Source: Tenrec ecaudatus
Taxonomy: Eukaryota; Chordata; Mammalia; Afrosoricida; Tenrecidae
Length of the DNA: 64,000 bases
Direction of reading: 5' to 3'
Assembly: GCF_050624435.1 (NCBI RefSeq)
Contig: NC_134538.1
Location: 123,114,937 to 123,178,936 of the forward strand
In this document: piece by piece, positions 1 through 10,594 of the stretch
Layout of the letters: each line of letters starts with the position of its first letter
Position numbering within the stretch: position 1 is the first letter of the stretch
The notes under the pieces: model-generated
What the model was told of the DNA's origin: nothing
Databases searched by the model: none
Seen by the model: only the letters and a program-made list of their open reading frames with translations
Position numbers and translations under genes: made by a program

Positions 1-950
1 ATGCTACAACATGATTAAATAAACAAGAGAATGGAAATGAAACACGAAAGAACAATCAATAGTGGTGCTGGATTTACACAAAAGTAAAAATAAGATTCCC
101 TTTTTAAAGCATCAGGCCATGTCACCTGTGAGTTCTGCTTACAGCTGTTTTTCCCCTTCCGTCTCTATTTTAGAGCATATTTCTGACTATAGAGAACATC
201 TCACATACTCTATGCCATTGCAAGTCTGTTTAGACACCTAGATAAACTCAGGCTATAAAGCTGGAGGGCTTTGGGCCCAATTCTTGACCTATGATTGGCT
301 TTCCTATGTAACTCTTTACCAATGCCCAGGCTCCTCTTTCGGATTCTCATTTTGGATGGTGTGTGACTTAGTAGGGGCCAGTCCTTAACTGACATGATTT
401 CAGCCATATCTAAAATGGTTTCTATCCCAATATGTATTTTCTGGCTGCTCAGTGATTCATGAAATTCTTTTCAACAACAAAAAATGAGGACATCTTCCCA
501 CAGTTATAATTAAGACTTCAAATGTTAATACTCCTCTATGACATTTTAATACTGACAAATCACATACAGTATTAATAGCAAGGGGGCACTAGGCTAATAC
601 CCAAGGGCTGGGGGTGAGAAAGAGGGATCTCCATGGGAGGGGAGGGTACACATGAAAGTCCCTGAGTTACACAACACTGCCCAGGTCACTAAGAGGAGAT
701 CTGCACCACTGGGTTTAGCTGGGAAAGAGAAATGGCTCTTTGCTTAGCCATGAAAGTCCCCATTTCCTGCTTAATTTCCCACCATTAGAAACTATCTACA
801 AAAAAAAAAAAAAGAAATTCCAGGTTTGGGGTATGGAAACTATGTTGGAAAAATAAAACGTATCTTGGGATTTCTTCAAAAAAAAAGAAAGAAAAGAAAA
901 ACCTTGGGAAAAAAAATTTTCTCAGGTCTTAAAACTTTCCTAGGAGCTTT

Positions 951-1145
951 TATGTCCTAGGGGGCTACTCATTGGGCTACCACCTGAAGTCAGCAGTTCA
1001 AAACTACAGGTCACTCCTCAACACGACTGAGGAGCTCTTCTGTAAACAGTGACAGCAATGGGAGCCCAAAGGGACAGTTCTACTCTGTCCTCTAGGTCAC
1101 TAGGAGTTGGAATTGGCAATGGCAGTGAGTTGTTTTGATTCTTTT
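951..1145 (+). mobile_element. AfroSINE
   Basis: tRNA-derived SINE recognised by its GTCAGCAGTTCAAAAC box-B-like core, the GGGACAGTTCTACTCTGTCCT segment and the ending GGCAATGGCAGTGAGTTG. Box A is degraded. Confidence 0.85.
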
Positions 1146-1280
1146 AAAGCCCTTTCTAATTCAACACGGCATATATGAAACCTCTTACAGAGCTTGGACA
1201 TGGCGAGATGCTCATGGGCAGACACCACAGTTCATGCGGGACCATACAGTGTGTAGATTCACCTGTACTGCAAATAACCT

Positions 1281-1482
1281 AAACCCGTTACCATGAAGCA
1301 TCTGTGATTCACAGTAACCCCACTAGACAAGACAAAACTGCTCAACAGGATTCCCAAGGCTGTGAATCTTTTACAAAGCAGACTGACACACTTTGTCTCC
1401 CCTGGAGCAGCTGGTGGGTTTGAACTGCTGACCTTTTACTTGACAGCTCGATGCTTTAACTCCCTGGGCCACGAAAGCTCTT
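1281..1482 (-). mobile_element. AfroSINE
   Basis: Reverse-strand copy: it shows the complement of the box-B core (GGGTTTGAACTGCTGACC near 1418-1435) and begins with the complement of the GGCAACGGGTTT tail. Diverged. Confidence 0.85.
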
Positions 1483-4010
1483 TAATGTTGCAAATAGGTC
1501 GATAGTGATACTTCCTAACTTTGGAGATGTGTGACAATACTGCCAGACAAGCGAATTCTTTAGTATTATATACATTTCTCTTTTGTCAAGAATACTTTCA
1601 GTAGAAATCCATGAATAGGACAGCACCCATACTTTTGAACCAGTTTTATTCTAACCAGTTATTTGTGTCTTCGTTCTGAAAGCCCCGCTCTGAGCGGGCA
1701 TGGCACAGCCTGATGTCCAGGGACTGTGTGTGTCTGGGGCCTGGCACACGCGCCCTTCCTAAACCGCCCAGCTCTGCACCCAAACACCATTCCTCCGAAC
1801 GTTAAGTTCAAAGTAAATCATAGATAAAATTGATTTTTTTCCTGACAAAACTACAGCCTTGGGGGGGGATTAGAAGATATAATCTCAAAATAAAACACTG
1901 CAAATGGCTTAGCTTAAAGTGGATATTTTTGGCCGAATGACCCTCCATTTTGATCACGTATCACAGGGAAACAAACACAAAGGCATATTTGGCTAAATTA
2001 TCCTATCAGAAAATAGTTTCTTACAAATACTGTACAATTTTTAAAATGTATTTTCAAAGCCTAAAAGGAAGAGAAACACATGAACATCATTTCATGTATA
2101 AACCTTTTTTTTTCTACCTGTAGAACATGTCCAGGAAAACTCTTACAGAGGCCTACAGTGATAGCCAGATCCAAAATCTAAATACTTCTGATAAAAGAGG
2201 TAAGGGTAACTGAAAGTCTTCCCAAATGTGTATGAATTTGACGTTTTGTAATTCAGACGTTACTAGGATAGGAAACAATGGTAGAAATGGAGACTTTCCC
2301 CCTGAACACGCAATATCACACTTATTCTTACTCTGTATCTTCCGTTCCTCTCTGGGTTTAAAGGTTTGGCTTATGGTGTGTCTTATGCTAACTTAGATTT
2401 TCTAGCTTCATAACAAAAATCGTGCTAGGACACGCTGGAGGGCTTTAAAATTGTCTATACCTGCACCTTAGGAAGGATCAGAAAGCCGTGTGTGTATGTG
2501 TCTTTGTTTCTTCATATGGTTTCATCACATGACAGTCATACCTTTCAGCCCAGCATCATTCACTCACAGACCCCTCAGCGGACTCCTCTCACTACAAGTT
2601 AGTAACGGGCAAGCACCTCTTTGATGGGTCACACGTAGTGACAAGGCTCAATACATCAGTCTCCGGTTAAGTCTGGGTTGCTATCAAACTGACTTGGTCC
2701 CTCCAGTTAGTCTCATTCCCTTAGAAAAGTGTAGCATATTCTTGGGAAGAGAGTGTAATAAGCACTGTATTATATATGGGCTATGTATAGAAAATTAATT
2801 TTCCAAAGAATGAAATTCCACTAAATTGGACTCCTGTTTTACAGACAAGGCTGCCCCCATGCCACGAGAAAGTTGTAAAGCCACTATTGTAAAACTCCAG
2901 GAAGCCAATATTTAAGGAATCTTTTCAGAGAAGAGATGGTCTTTTTTTTTTTAATAGAAAACTTAAGAATTCTTGATGGTCATGTCTGTGTGTAAGGGAA
3001 GTGGCACGGCCTTTGGATTTACCTCCTGCCGCGTCATTGATGGCACGAGAGTTTTTAACTCTCCATGATCGACACACAGCACGGACTGCGGTTTCAAAAC
3101 AGGCCTGGACAATAGTTTCAATGTGCCTGGGCAGAGGATTTTATATTGAAATTCGACTTAAATAGTGTCGGTCACGAAGTGAGATATTGAGGCATCTCAA
3201 CACAAATGTGCAATATTCCCCCCACATATTCCGTTTATTGGCTGGAAACATTAAAAATGTATGCAGCACATTAAGCTGGGTTTCTTGGAGCTGAATTTTA
3301 CTTCTCCAATAATATGTAATTTTGATGAAAGGCTGCATGATGGCTCTTGATTGTAAACGTGGCTTCCACCCGCTACCTGGGAACAGAGCTGGGCAGCTAA
3401 GAGTCATTATTAACAAATATCCTAGTGATCATTCTCAACACGGGCAACGTTTTAAAAGTACGAGAGGACGCCGGAAAAAAAGCATCCACAGCTGACATTT
3501 TAAACAGCACGGTCCACCGCCAGCGCTCCGTTTCAGGAGGGCTGTTGGGCGAGAAATGAGAGGAGAGGGACCCCTGGCTGCTGAGCAGCGGGAACTTTGC
3601 GGCAGCGGGAGGTGCGTGCAGCCGGGGACCGGCAGTTAATCTGTCACCAGCCCGTCTGCAAAGCCCTGCGCTGGTCCGGAACCACCCAGGAACCGGGAGC
3701 CGGACAAAGGTGTGCCATGCAAGTCTCGGGGTTAGGGAAACGGGGCGCACAGGCGCATCCAACCCGCCAGAAGGGGAGGAGGAAGCGTGCGGGAGAAAGC
3801 CACGCGCCCCTAGGAACCGGCCGGCCCGTTCGCCTGGGAATCAGCGCATTCACAGATGTGCTCCGTGGGGCGTGGGGTGGCGGTGCTCCAGCCCGGCTCG
3901 CGACTTGACCCTCCCTTAACTTTGTTCCCGCTCCCTCCACAGAACCAGGGTGGGCATGAGGGCTGTCACGGCTGAAATGGTCGCCAGCCGGGCAGCGGCA
4001 GCCGCTCGGG

Positions 4011-4018
4011 CACCTACC
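4011..4018 (-). other. RELN: RELN exon 1 splice donor
   Basis: Read on the minus strand, the codons for YH are followed by G and then GTAGGTG, a good mammalian 5' splice site with the intron beginning at 4017. The phase (one base of the next codon left in exon 1) fits the valine codon that follows in known reelin. Confidence 0.9.
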
Positions 4019-4243
4019 GTGGTATTCTTGTCCCGGAACGTAGTAGGTGGGGTGGCCGGCGATGTGCAGGGAAATGAGCACTTCGCCCTGCTCCCCGTCC
4101 CCTTCCAGCTCCCCGTGGTGGGTGCACAGGAAGAAGAAGGGCGAGAAGCGCGGGTAGTAGCCCACCGCCGCTCGCGCCCTCAGGGCCGTCCCCAGCCACA
4201 GCGCCAGCAAGACAGTCCGCGCGGCCCAGCAACTCCGCTCCAT
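4018..4243 (-). CDS. RELN: Reelin exon 1, coding part (signal peptide and start of reeler domain)
   Basis: Reelin is a very large secreted extracellular-matrix glycoprotein that guides neuronal positioning by binding the VLDLR and ApoER2 receptors; later exons lie outside the window. Seen here: 75 complete codons plus one base, starting [18 protein letters not shown] and ending [11 protein letters not shown]. Residues 1 to about 26 form a hydrophobic signal peptide. From residue 28 ([20 protein letters not shown]) the sequence matches the start of the reeler domain as I recall it from human reelin, with few substitutions (for example H for N before PTYY). The start is the ATG at 4243-4241, with G at -3 and G at +4 (strong context); reading can be extended upstream only without an in-frame ATG. 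The exon ends after the first base of codon 76, followed by GTAGGTG, so it is a phase-1 donor. The identification rests on recall of the human protein and is very secure. Confidence 0.96.
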
Positions 4244-4269
4244 GCCGCCGCCGCGCGCCCCGCGCTCAT
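4180..4269 (-). other. Upstream ORF overlapping the RELN start, out of frame
   Basis: An ATG at 4269-4267 opens a frame of 29 codons plus a TGA stop at 4182-4180. It runs across the main ATG in a different frame. Its context is weak (T at -3, A at +4), so leaky scanning would be expected. It matters only if transcription begins upstream of 4269, which is likely but unproven. Confidence 0.4.
4244..4252 (-). repeat. RELN: Short GGC triplet tract abutting the RELN start codon
   Basis: Three GGC units directly precede the ATG. In human RELN a polymorphic GGC tract of roughly eight to ten or more units sits at this position, so this genome carries a short version. Confidence 0.8.
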
Positions 4270-4620
4270 TCACTTTGGGAGCCGCCAGGAGCCGCGGGGA
4301 CGGAGCCGGGAGGAAGGGGCCGGGCCCGCGGGCCGAGCGCTCTCCGGAGTTCGCGGGCCCTCCGGGCTCCCAAAGTTACTTTGAGCCCCGAGAGTGCGGA
4401 CTGCTGCTGCCCGCGCGCAGAGCGCCACAGCCGTCCGCCGCCGCCGTGCGCAGCCTCTGCGCGACGCCCCTCCGGCCAGCCGGGGAAAGCGCCCGCCCCC
4501 CTGCGCACCTTCTTAAAGCCCCGGGCGCCGAGTCCCACCCGCCGCCGCCACACGTGCCCCGCCGCTCCCCCGCCCGCGCGCCGCCCCGCGCGCGCCCGCC
4601 GCCCCCGCCCTCCGCGCTGG
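4244..4620 (-). promoter_or_regulatory. RELN: RELN 5' UTR and core promoter region
   Basis: Sequence directly upstream of the RELN ATG. A transcription start cannot be located by eye. There is no canonical TATAAA. A weak AT element, CTTTAAGA on the minus strand, lies at 4511-4519, and an E-box CACGTG at 4551-4556. Both are motif matches only, with no evidence of use. GC boxes cluster just upstream. Confidence 0.55.
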
Positions 4621-5360
4621 CTGGCCAGCACCTCGCGCGCCCGGGGCGCACGCCTCCCCTGCGCTCGCGCCCAGGGCGCACCGGCGGGGCGCCGCGCTCC
4701 CAGAGCCCCGGGGACCGGGCTGCTCCGCCGCGCGCGGTCAGGAGGTGGAGAGCGCGCAGGCCATCCCCTTTGGGCCCCGCTGGGTCCTGGACGAACGTGG
4801 GGAGGGGGAAAGGGGGCGGTGAAGCCGGCACCGGCGCCGGCTTCTTTGTCTGCGCCGCCGAGTCCCGCGCCCCTCGGGGCTCGCCGCCTCCGAGCCCCCG
4901 GCGGCCCGCACTTGTTCCGTGGCTTTCCCCGCGGCCCCGAACTGTGGGGTCCCCTGCGCACCCAGCCCTCCCGCGGCCACGGAGCCTCCTCCGAAGCCTG
5001 GTTTAAATGAGCGTGTGAGAGAGTGGAAGTGGCGGCTTCGAGTGGCGCCTGCAAATGGTGATTGCGACACCGGGGTCGGGACCGGTGTGGCCGCCAGCGA
5101 GGATGCTGGAGCAGAGGCCCGACAGGCGCGCCCCGCCGGACTGCTGTGTTCCTCATTGCTTCTGGGTGCTGCGAGAGCAGAGGGGTGTCGTGTTTTTTAA
5201 GCAGTGTTTATTTCCTTTAAACGTCAGTGTTGACCGATGTCCCCTGCCGGGGACCGGGCAGCGTTGGCAGTGAGCTGCTGCACGGGAGACTGCGGGAAAG
5301 GAGATAATCCGTGGGCATTAACCGCAGACGGCTGACTGTAGCCCGCGGCGGCCGGCCGGA

Positions 5361-5990
5361 GATGCCGGAGCCGGTTGCCAGGTTTTAATGCTTCTCCCCA
5401 CCCATCCTTGGCTTACCACCAAACCTAGATACTTGAGGATATTAGGAAATTGACAGGTATGGTGAGTGCCCTTGCCTGCATTTGAGGGGCATGGAGTGTG
5501 GAAAGCAACGACCAAGGGGGAAACCTGTAGTTACTTCACTGCCCGTGGAAGAGATTGTTCTTTCTCTTTTACCCACACCGGGTTCAGACAGGTAAAAAGA
5601 ACCCACTTTCAGAAGCCTCTGATTTCCTTGCCTTCACCACCACCCCCACCCCAGGGCCATGTTCGATATATTGGCTGCGATGGCCACAGTCATCCCCATA
5701 ACTCTGTGCTGGGTGCAGGCTGCAGGCACAAGGCCTCCTTTCATCCACACACCATTGGAGAAACAAGCATGAGCCCCATTTCCCACGGCAGAGACGGTAC
5801 CTTGCCCCAAGTCAATCAATGGCAAAGACCTAAAGAAGGCACCCTGACTCCAAAGGTTTTGGACTTGCCGACTACACCTTAACCCAAGTACCATCACCAC
5901 CATGGGTTCAAGAGTGCTTGAAACGAAATTACCAGGGTTCTTTCACAGCTAGCAAGGCCAACAGCCAGCCTTTCTGTCTAGTCGTATGCA
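5361..5990. other. Unique sequence upstream of the RELN CpG island
   Basis: Non-repetitive sequence of moderate GC content. Both strands have open stretches of up to about 138 codons, but they lack recognisable domains or splice-flanked structure. No feature is supported. Confidence 0.5.
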
Positions 5991-5994
5991 CATA

Positions 5995-6184
5995 ATTCTC
6001 ACTGCCATCCATCCAACTCATACGAACCCTATCGGACAGGGTAGAGCTGTCACTAGAGAGTTTCTGAAACCATTAACGGGAGTAGAAAGCCACAACTTTC
6101 ACCAAGGAGGCTAGTGATTTCGAACTGCTAATCTTTTGGACCGATTGCTGCCCAACGAACGCATAACCACCAAGCCACTGGCCA
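5995..6184 (-). mobile_element. AfroSINE
   Basis: Antisense copy with CAACTCATACGAACCCTATC (complement of the conserved ATGAGTCGG region) at the left and complement of the tRNA-like head near 6125-6180. Confidence 0.85.
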
Positions 6185-6364
6185 AATAAAATGTTTTATA
6201 AAACAATAGGAAACCACTGCAGGTTTTCAGCAAACACTTTAAAAGCATGTATATGTGTCAAGTTCTGTCCTAAGTAGCAGATAGGAACTACTTTAGTCTC
6301 CATAATCATTACGCAGAAACTCACCCACTGCCAGGAGCAGATTCCTACTCAGACGACCCTACAG

Positions 6365-6690
6365 GGAGCAGGGGCTGTAAACTTAAAGTAGTATGGAAGG
6401 GGGCAACCGATCACAGTGATCCACATATAATCCCCTCACAGGGACAGACAACAGAAAAGTGGGTGAAGGGAGACAGCGGCCAGTGTAAGACATGAAAACA
6501 AATTATACATTATCAAGGGTTCATGGGGGAAGGACTGTGGGGGAGGGAGAGAATGGGCTGATACCAAGGGCTCAAGTAGAAAGAAATTGTTTTGAAAATG
6601 ATGATGGCAACCTGTACAAATGGGCTCAACACAATGGATGGACGTATCAGTTGAGATAAGAGCTGTAAGAGTCCCCAATAAAATGATTTA
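6365..6690 (+). mobile_element. L1 3' end (5'-truncated)
   Basis: Shares with many other copies here the motif order: CAGACAACAGAAAAGTGGGT, GTGTAAGACATGAAAA, a G-rich purine tract (about 6522-6552), GAGCTGATACCAAGGGCTCA-like, ACAATGGATGGACGTAT, AATAAAATGATTT and an A-rich tail. Severely 5' truncated. Confidence 0.85.
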
Positions 6691-6711
6691 AATCAATATT
6701 TTTTTTAAAAA

Positions 6712-6800
6712 CCCTGAGGCACAGAGATCAAGGAACTTTTGCCTAAGATCACACAGCTCGTAAAGCAAGCTGGCATTTGATGCCAAGTGGTCTGATCCCA
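6712..6800 (+). mobile_element. MIR relic
   Basis: CTGAGGCACAGAGATCAAGG followed by AGATCACACAGCTCGTAAAG is the conserved MIR core. An AfroSINE begins directly at its right edge. Confidence 0.75.
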
Positions 6801-7001
6801 AGGATCCCCCGTAGTGCAATGGTTAAGTCCTCGGCTGCTTACCTAATGGTTAGTAGTTCTAACACACCCAGAACTACACCAGGAGAAACACTTGGAAATC
6901 TGCTCCTTTAAAGATTACAGCCAAGAGACTCTGAGGGGCCAGTTCTCTTGTCCCATAGGGTTGCTGTGAGTGGAAATCAAATAGATGACACCAACAATAG
7001 T
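6801..7001 (+). mobile_element. AfroSINE
   Basis: Nearly full-length: head GTAGTGCAATGGTTAAG with box-A-like sequence, CTCGGCTGCTTACC, then CCCATAGGGTTGCTGTGAGT and a short tail. Confidence 0.85.
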
Positions 7002-7599
7002 CAGGTGCTAACATCCTGTGAGAAAGGGTCCCCAGGGGCACTGTCACAATTGAAAAAGAAGGAGTAGGGATAAAAGATAAGAGAGAATTGAGGTGTAGGG
7101 GGCATGGGAAGAAGGGACTTCAAGGTCCAGAGCCCTATTCCAGGCAGGTTTTTATACAGTGCTTGTCACATACCCTGCATTCCACAGCAAGTTCTCAGAG
7201 TAATAACATTTCAGCCAGTTTGTCTATAGTCCAGATAGGAAGATAAAGTCCCAAACAGGGAGTTTCCCTGAGAGCAGTAGAGAAAGTATTTACTTTCTCT
7301 TTGTTGAAGATCAGACTATCCAGTGCCTCCTCATGGAATGGTCTTGTACTACTAGAAGAAGGAAATGCGGTTCCTACTCTCCCAACACTGTTACTCAGAA
7401 GCCAGGAGAGCCTTCAGAGAATTTAGCAGTAATATATCTGTGCTCGGAGACTATAACACACATTCCTTCCTCAAATCTTAAGACAATCTGCTCCTACAAA
7501 GCCCCAGCTCTAAAACCTCTATAAACGGCCTTTTGGGAATGAAGATTAATATTGTTAGAGGGATGGGAAAAGGGCTATTCTTTCTTCAGTGTCGGGTTT

Positions 7600-7745
7600 C
7601 CACAATCCTGTGAAGTGAGTTATAAGTATACTCATTTTAAGCGGAGATGGTAAAATCCCTAGAATTAGTTTGTCCAAGGGCACATAGTAAGAAGAAAAAG
7701 CTGAGATCAAATCTGGCCATCTGGATCCTAACTGAGGTCATTGCT
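7600..7745 (+). mobile_element. MIR relic
   Basis: Diverged MIR core: ACTCATTTTAAGCGGAGATGG, then TGTCCAAGGGCACATAGTAA and GGATCCTAACTGAGG. Old, highly mutated. Confidence 0.65.
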
Positions 7746-8574
7746 TTGCTAAATCACTGACCGCCTACCTGTTCCTATACATAACTAGAAGAAGGTTCTC
7801 CACTTTCAACAGAAAAGTACTCTCACACATGCATTTCTTGCTAGTCTCTTCCCTTGACGTTTTTTTTTTTTAACCAAGTTTATTTTCTGAACCTTTCCCT
7901 TTTTACACTTCCTTACCGTTAAACATTCCGCTGCTTTATGCATGGAGGTGGCTTTTATACACTTGGCCACATAGGCTCAAGTCTCTGGTGACAGCTCCAG
8001 TGTTCACTAACAGGTACAAAGTCTGCTTAAATGCTCCCTGAGTGGGGCTGAGCTGGCCAGGAGAGGGAGTAGATACTGGTACACTCCACATTTGTCATCC
8101 TTTGGGTTAACTAGTACCTTTAAATATCATCTATGATACTCTGTTAGGTGAATTCAATTCAATTATTTATTATGAATGTATTAAATCACTTAAATATATT
8201 TAAATAAATCAGAAATATACAAGAATACATGTAGAATTTTCTTAAATGCTAGGGGTGGACGCTCTTGTAGCAAGCAAACCTGGTAAGCAATAAGATGGTG
8301 GGAAGTTAGGTTAGATTACAAAACTTCCAAGGCCTCAACCAGTATTCTAAGTCTTACACTACTTCTAGCTAGTGAGCCATAAGAAATATTTGCAAGAATT
8401 TTTTTCCTAGTATACAAAACTCTACAAACCTTCTGAACGAATGGAAAATAGATAAAGGCTTTTCAAGAAAAATTGATTTGTGTGAAAAATATCTGCACAA
8501 ATAAAAGTGATTTCAAGAGTGTATGAAAAATAAGCTTAGAGGAAAGATGAGTTTAAAATCGAGCCATTTCCTAT
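7746..8574. other. AT-rich intergenic sequence, no recognised feature
   Basis: AT-rich sequence between a MIR and an L1 fragment with no open frame of note and no repeat I can name. A pyrimidine-rich run starts at 7860. Confidence 0.5.
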
Positions 8575-8835
8575 CTCGTGATGCACACCTTCCCGACACG
8601 ATCATTGAAGACAAAAGGGTGCATAAGTAAATGTGATGAAGACAGCTAATGGTGCCCCGCTATCAAAAGATATAGCTTCTGGGATTCTTAAAACTTGGAG
8701 ATAAACAAGCAGACATCTAGCTCAGAAGCAACAAAGTCCACGTGGAAGAAGCACACCAGCCTGTGTAAACACGAGGTGTCAAAGGGATGAGGGTATCAGG
8801 CATCAAAAAACAAAAAATCCTATCAATCCTTAGAA
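8575..8835 (+). mobile_element. L1 3' UTR fragment, one tandem-unit copy
   Basis: Contains one copy of the roughly 180-bp L1 3' UTR unit (GGTGCATAAGTAAATGTGAT ... GCTATCAAAAGATATAGC ... AGCTCAGAAGCAACAAAG ... AAGCACACCAGCCTGTG) that recurs at 19.1, 37.5, 50.6, 58.1 and 63.6 kb. Confidence 0.8.
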
Positions 8836-8927
8836 TGAATCCTTTTAAAGAAAACCTAGTAAGACTGAGACATATGTATAACTTTGAAAATTTCTCTTTA
8901 CCTGTTCACTAATTGCATATATGTGTA

Positions 8928-8946
8928 TATCATATATATATATATA
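8928..8946. repeat. (TA)n run at the mariner insertion point
   Basis: TA-rich simple repeat immediately before the mariner terminal repeat, consistent with TA target preference of Tc1/mariner elements. Confidence 0.7.
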
Positions 8947-9862
8947 TTGGGTACCTCCCCCCCAAAAAACCAGAATTGTACTGGGAGTGGAGCTTTCTCA
9001 GTACGCATGTTTCCTGAGAGGCGAGTATAAAATACCTGGCTCTGAGTTAGTGCACCCAGTAGTGTCACCTGGAAACATTCTCTCTTTCACAGTGATTTTT
9101 TTTCACAAACACAGTTTAGCTGGAACCTCATTTTTTGTGATGGCCAATTTCAGAGAACAGCGTGTGGCTGTGAAATTTTGTTTCCTGCTTGGGAAAAATG
9201 CTGCAGACAATGCTAAGGGGAAAACTCAAGAGTACGAGTGGTTTTCTCATTTCAAAAAAAGTGAAATGTCAATCAGTGACACACCTTGCTCTGGACGTCT
9301 GTCAACTTCCCAAATAGACAAAGATGTCGACTCGCAGTGCATTTGGAGTTCATTCCACCAGGTTAGACTATGCATCAAGCTTTCTATTTAGAGGTTCAGA
9401 AAAAATAGTAGAGGAGTGTGTGACAAAAAAAGGCCTGATTTGTGGCAGAAGGGGGACTGATTTTGCTAACACAACTATGGACCTGCTCACTTAGTCACCT
9501 CAGTGTGCCCCTTTTTGGCAAAACAAACAAAACAACAACAAACAAACAGCACACCTCTCTTGCCCTACACACCTTACTCACCTGGTCTCACTCTGTGCAA
9601 CTTCTTTTAGTTTCCACAAATTAAGAGGGACATGAAAGGACAGTAATTTGATGATGTAGATGAGGTAAAGAAAAGAAAAAAGGAGGTGCTGTCAGCCATC
9701 CAAACAGAGGAGTTTGAAACAATGTTTCCAAGAATAGAATAGCAGATTTGAAACTGTATTCAGTGTAATGGAGAATAACTGGAAGGTGATAAGGTTGTTT
9801 TAGAAAAACAAATTTTAATACATAGTTTTGAAAAACATTCCATTGCTTTGGGGTACCCTCTC
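8947..9862 (+). mobile_element. Tc1/mariner DNA transposon, internally deleted
   Basis: Terminal inverted repeats built around GGGTACC: left end TTGGGTACCTCCCCCC, right end TTTGGGGTACCCTCTCA. The transposase reading frame begins near 9140 (MANFREQRVAVKFCFLLGKN) and shows the mariner DNA-binding-domain pattern KFCFLLGKNAA...EYEWFSHFKK...SGRLSTSQ. After about 9330 the frame breaks; sequence from about 9430 corresponds to the C-terminal part (DLWQKGD...HTLLTWSHSVQLLLVS region followed by a KRDMKGQ-like segment). The central catalytic part is missing and the total of about 916 bp is short of the roughly 1.3 kb of complete mariners. It encodes no active transposase. Confidence 0.85.
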
Positions 9863-9893
9863 ATGTATGTGTGTGTGTGTGTGTGTGTGTGTA
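9863..9893. repeat. (TG)n microsatellite
   Basis: About 14 TG units directly adjoining the right terminal repeat of the mariner element. Confidence 0.9.
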
Positions 9894-9894
9894 T

Positions 9895-10590
9895 GATAAA
9901 GTCCTGCATATATGAACTGAAACGCTAATAGAAATCCTCTTTTACATATGGATATACACACACGCTTATAAATACAAATCTTTACTCTTATTTACTACAA
10001 GGAAATCAAATAGAAAATCTGTAAAATCCAAGTATATACCATTTTATATATGAAGAAGATGAACAAAATGAAATCAGTCAACACTTTAGTAGCAAAGTGA
10101 AATCAGAGCAGAAGCCTCCTAATGTCGCACTTAATAAACTTATACAGCCTATTGCCAAAAAACATGGAGGAGTCTGAAGACATGAAAGCTTTTAAGCAGA
10201 GAAGGGTTAACTACACTGCATGGGATAACACTTTGCTGGAAAACATGGGATTTCTCTGTTATACCTGCCCAGCCATAATATGTTATTTGATGCCATCCGA
10301 AATAAAATACTGAGATTAGATAAAACATGGGTCAATAAAAATCCTTATATCATAAAACCTCTGAAACAGAGCCCAATTCTTCACTTGGAAGTTTTCTCCG
10401 CATCTTGGGACTTGTGCAACTTGTTTCTTCTCCCCGGAACACTTCTCTTTTCCAGCGCCCTCCTCAGTGCCCCTCCCCAGTGCCACCCCTCCCACCCGGC
10501 CTCTTTCCCGTGCTCCCTCATCCTTTACGTCCCCATTGAGACATTTCTGCCCCTAAGAGGCCTTCTCACCACCTCTCCGCAGTCTCAATT
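9895..10590. other. Unique AT-rich sequence
   Basis: No recognised repeat or gene. A pyrimidine-rich stretch (10430-10580) is open in one frame for 126 codons but has no domain and no coding character. Confidence 0.45.
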
Positions 10591-10594
10591 GCTT

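Larger units (their letters stand above)
1..4017 (-). other. RELN: 5' part of RELN intron 1
   Basis: All sequence to the left of the exon 1 donor is first-intron DNA of RELN; no acceptor or second exon was found. It holds two AfroSINEs (about 951-1145 and 1281-1482) and A-rich runs near 798-813 and 878-920. The rest (1-950, 1480-3440) is AT-rich sequence with no recognised repeat and no convincing coding potential. RELN intron 1 is very long in known mammals, so the absence of exon 2 is expected. Confidence 0.85.
3440..5360. promoter_or_regulatory. RELN: CpG island over RELN exon 1 and promoter
   Basis: Base composition changes sharply from AT-rich flanks to GC- and CpG-rich sequence from about 3440 to 5360, densest between 4130 and 4980. 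It spans the start of intron 1, exon 1, the 5' UTR and the upstream promoter. Runs of CCGCCCC/GGGGCGG-like boxes (for example 4557-4620 and 4805-4822) are potential Sp-family sites. Methylation-sensitive CpG-island promoters are typical of this gene. Island limits are visual estimates. Confidence 0.9.

Noticed and set aside
951-1145. Possible tRNA gene from box-A/B-like sequence
   Set aside because: The internal promoter-like boxes belong to tRNA-derived AfroSINEs; no cloverleaf with paired acceptor stem is formed.
3644-4273. Extended 209-codon frame containing reelin exon 1
   Set aside because: Upstream of 4243 it has no in-frame ATG, and beyond 4018 it reads through the splice donor into intron 1; only 4018-4243 is coding.
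4242-5156. Long open frames on both strands across the RELN CpG island (up to 296 codons)
   Set aside because: Very GC-rich DNA has few stop codons. The frames are low-complexity in Pro, Arg, Ala and Gly, overlap each other in several frames, and match nothing known.
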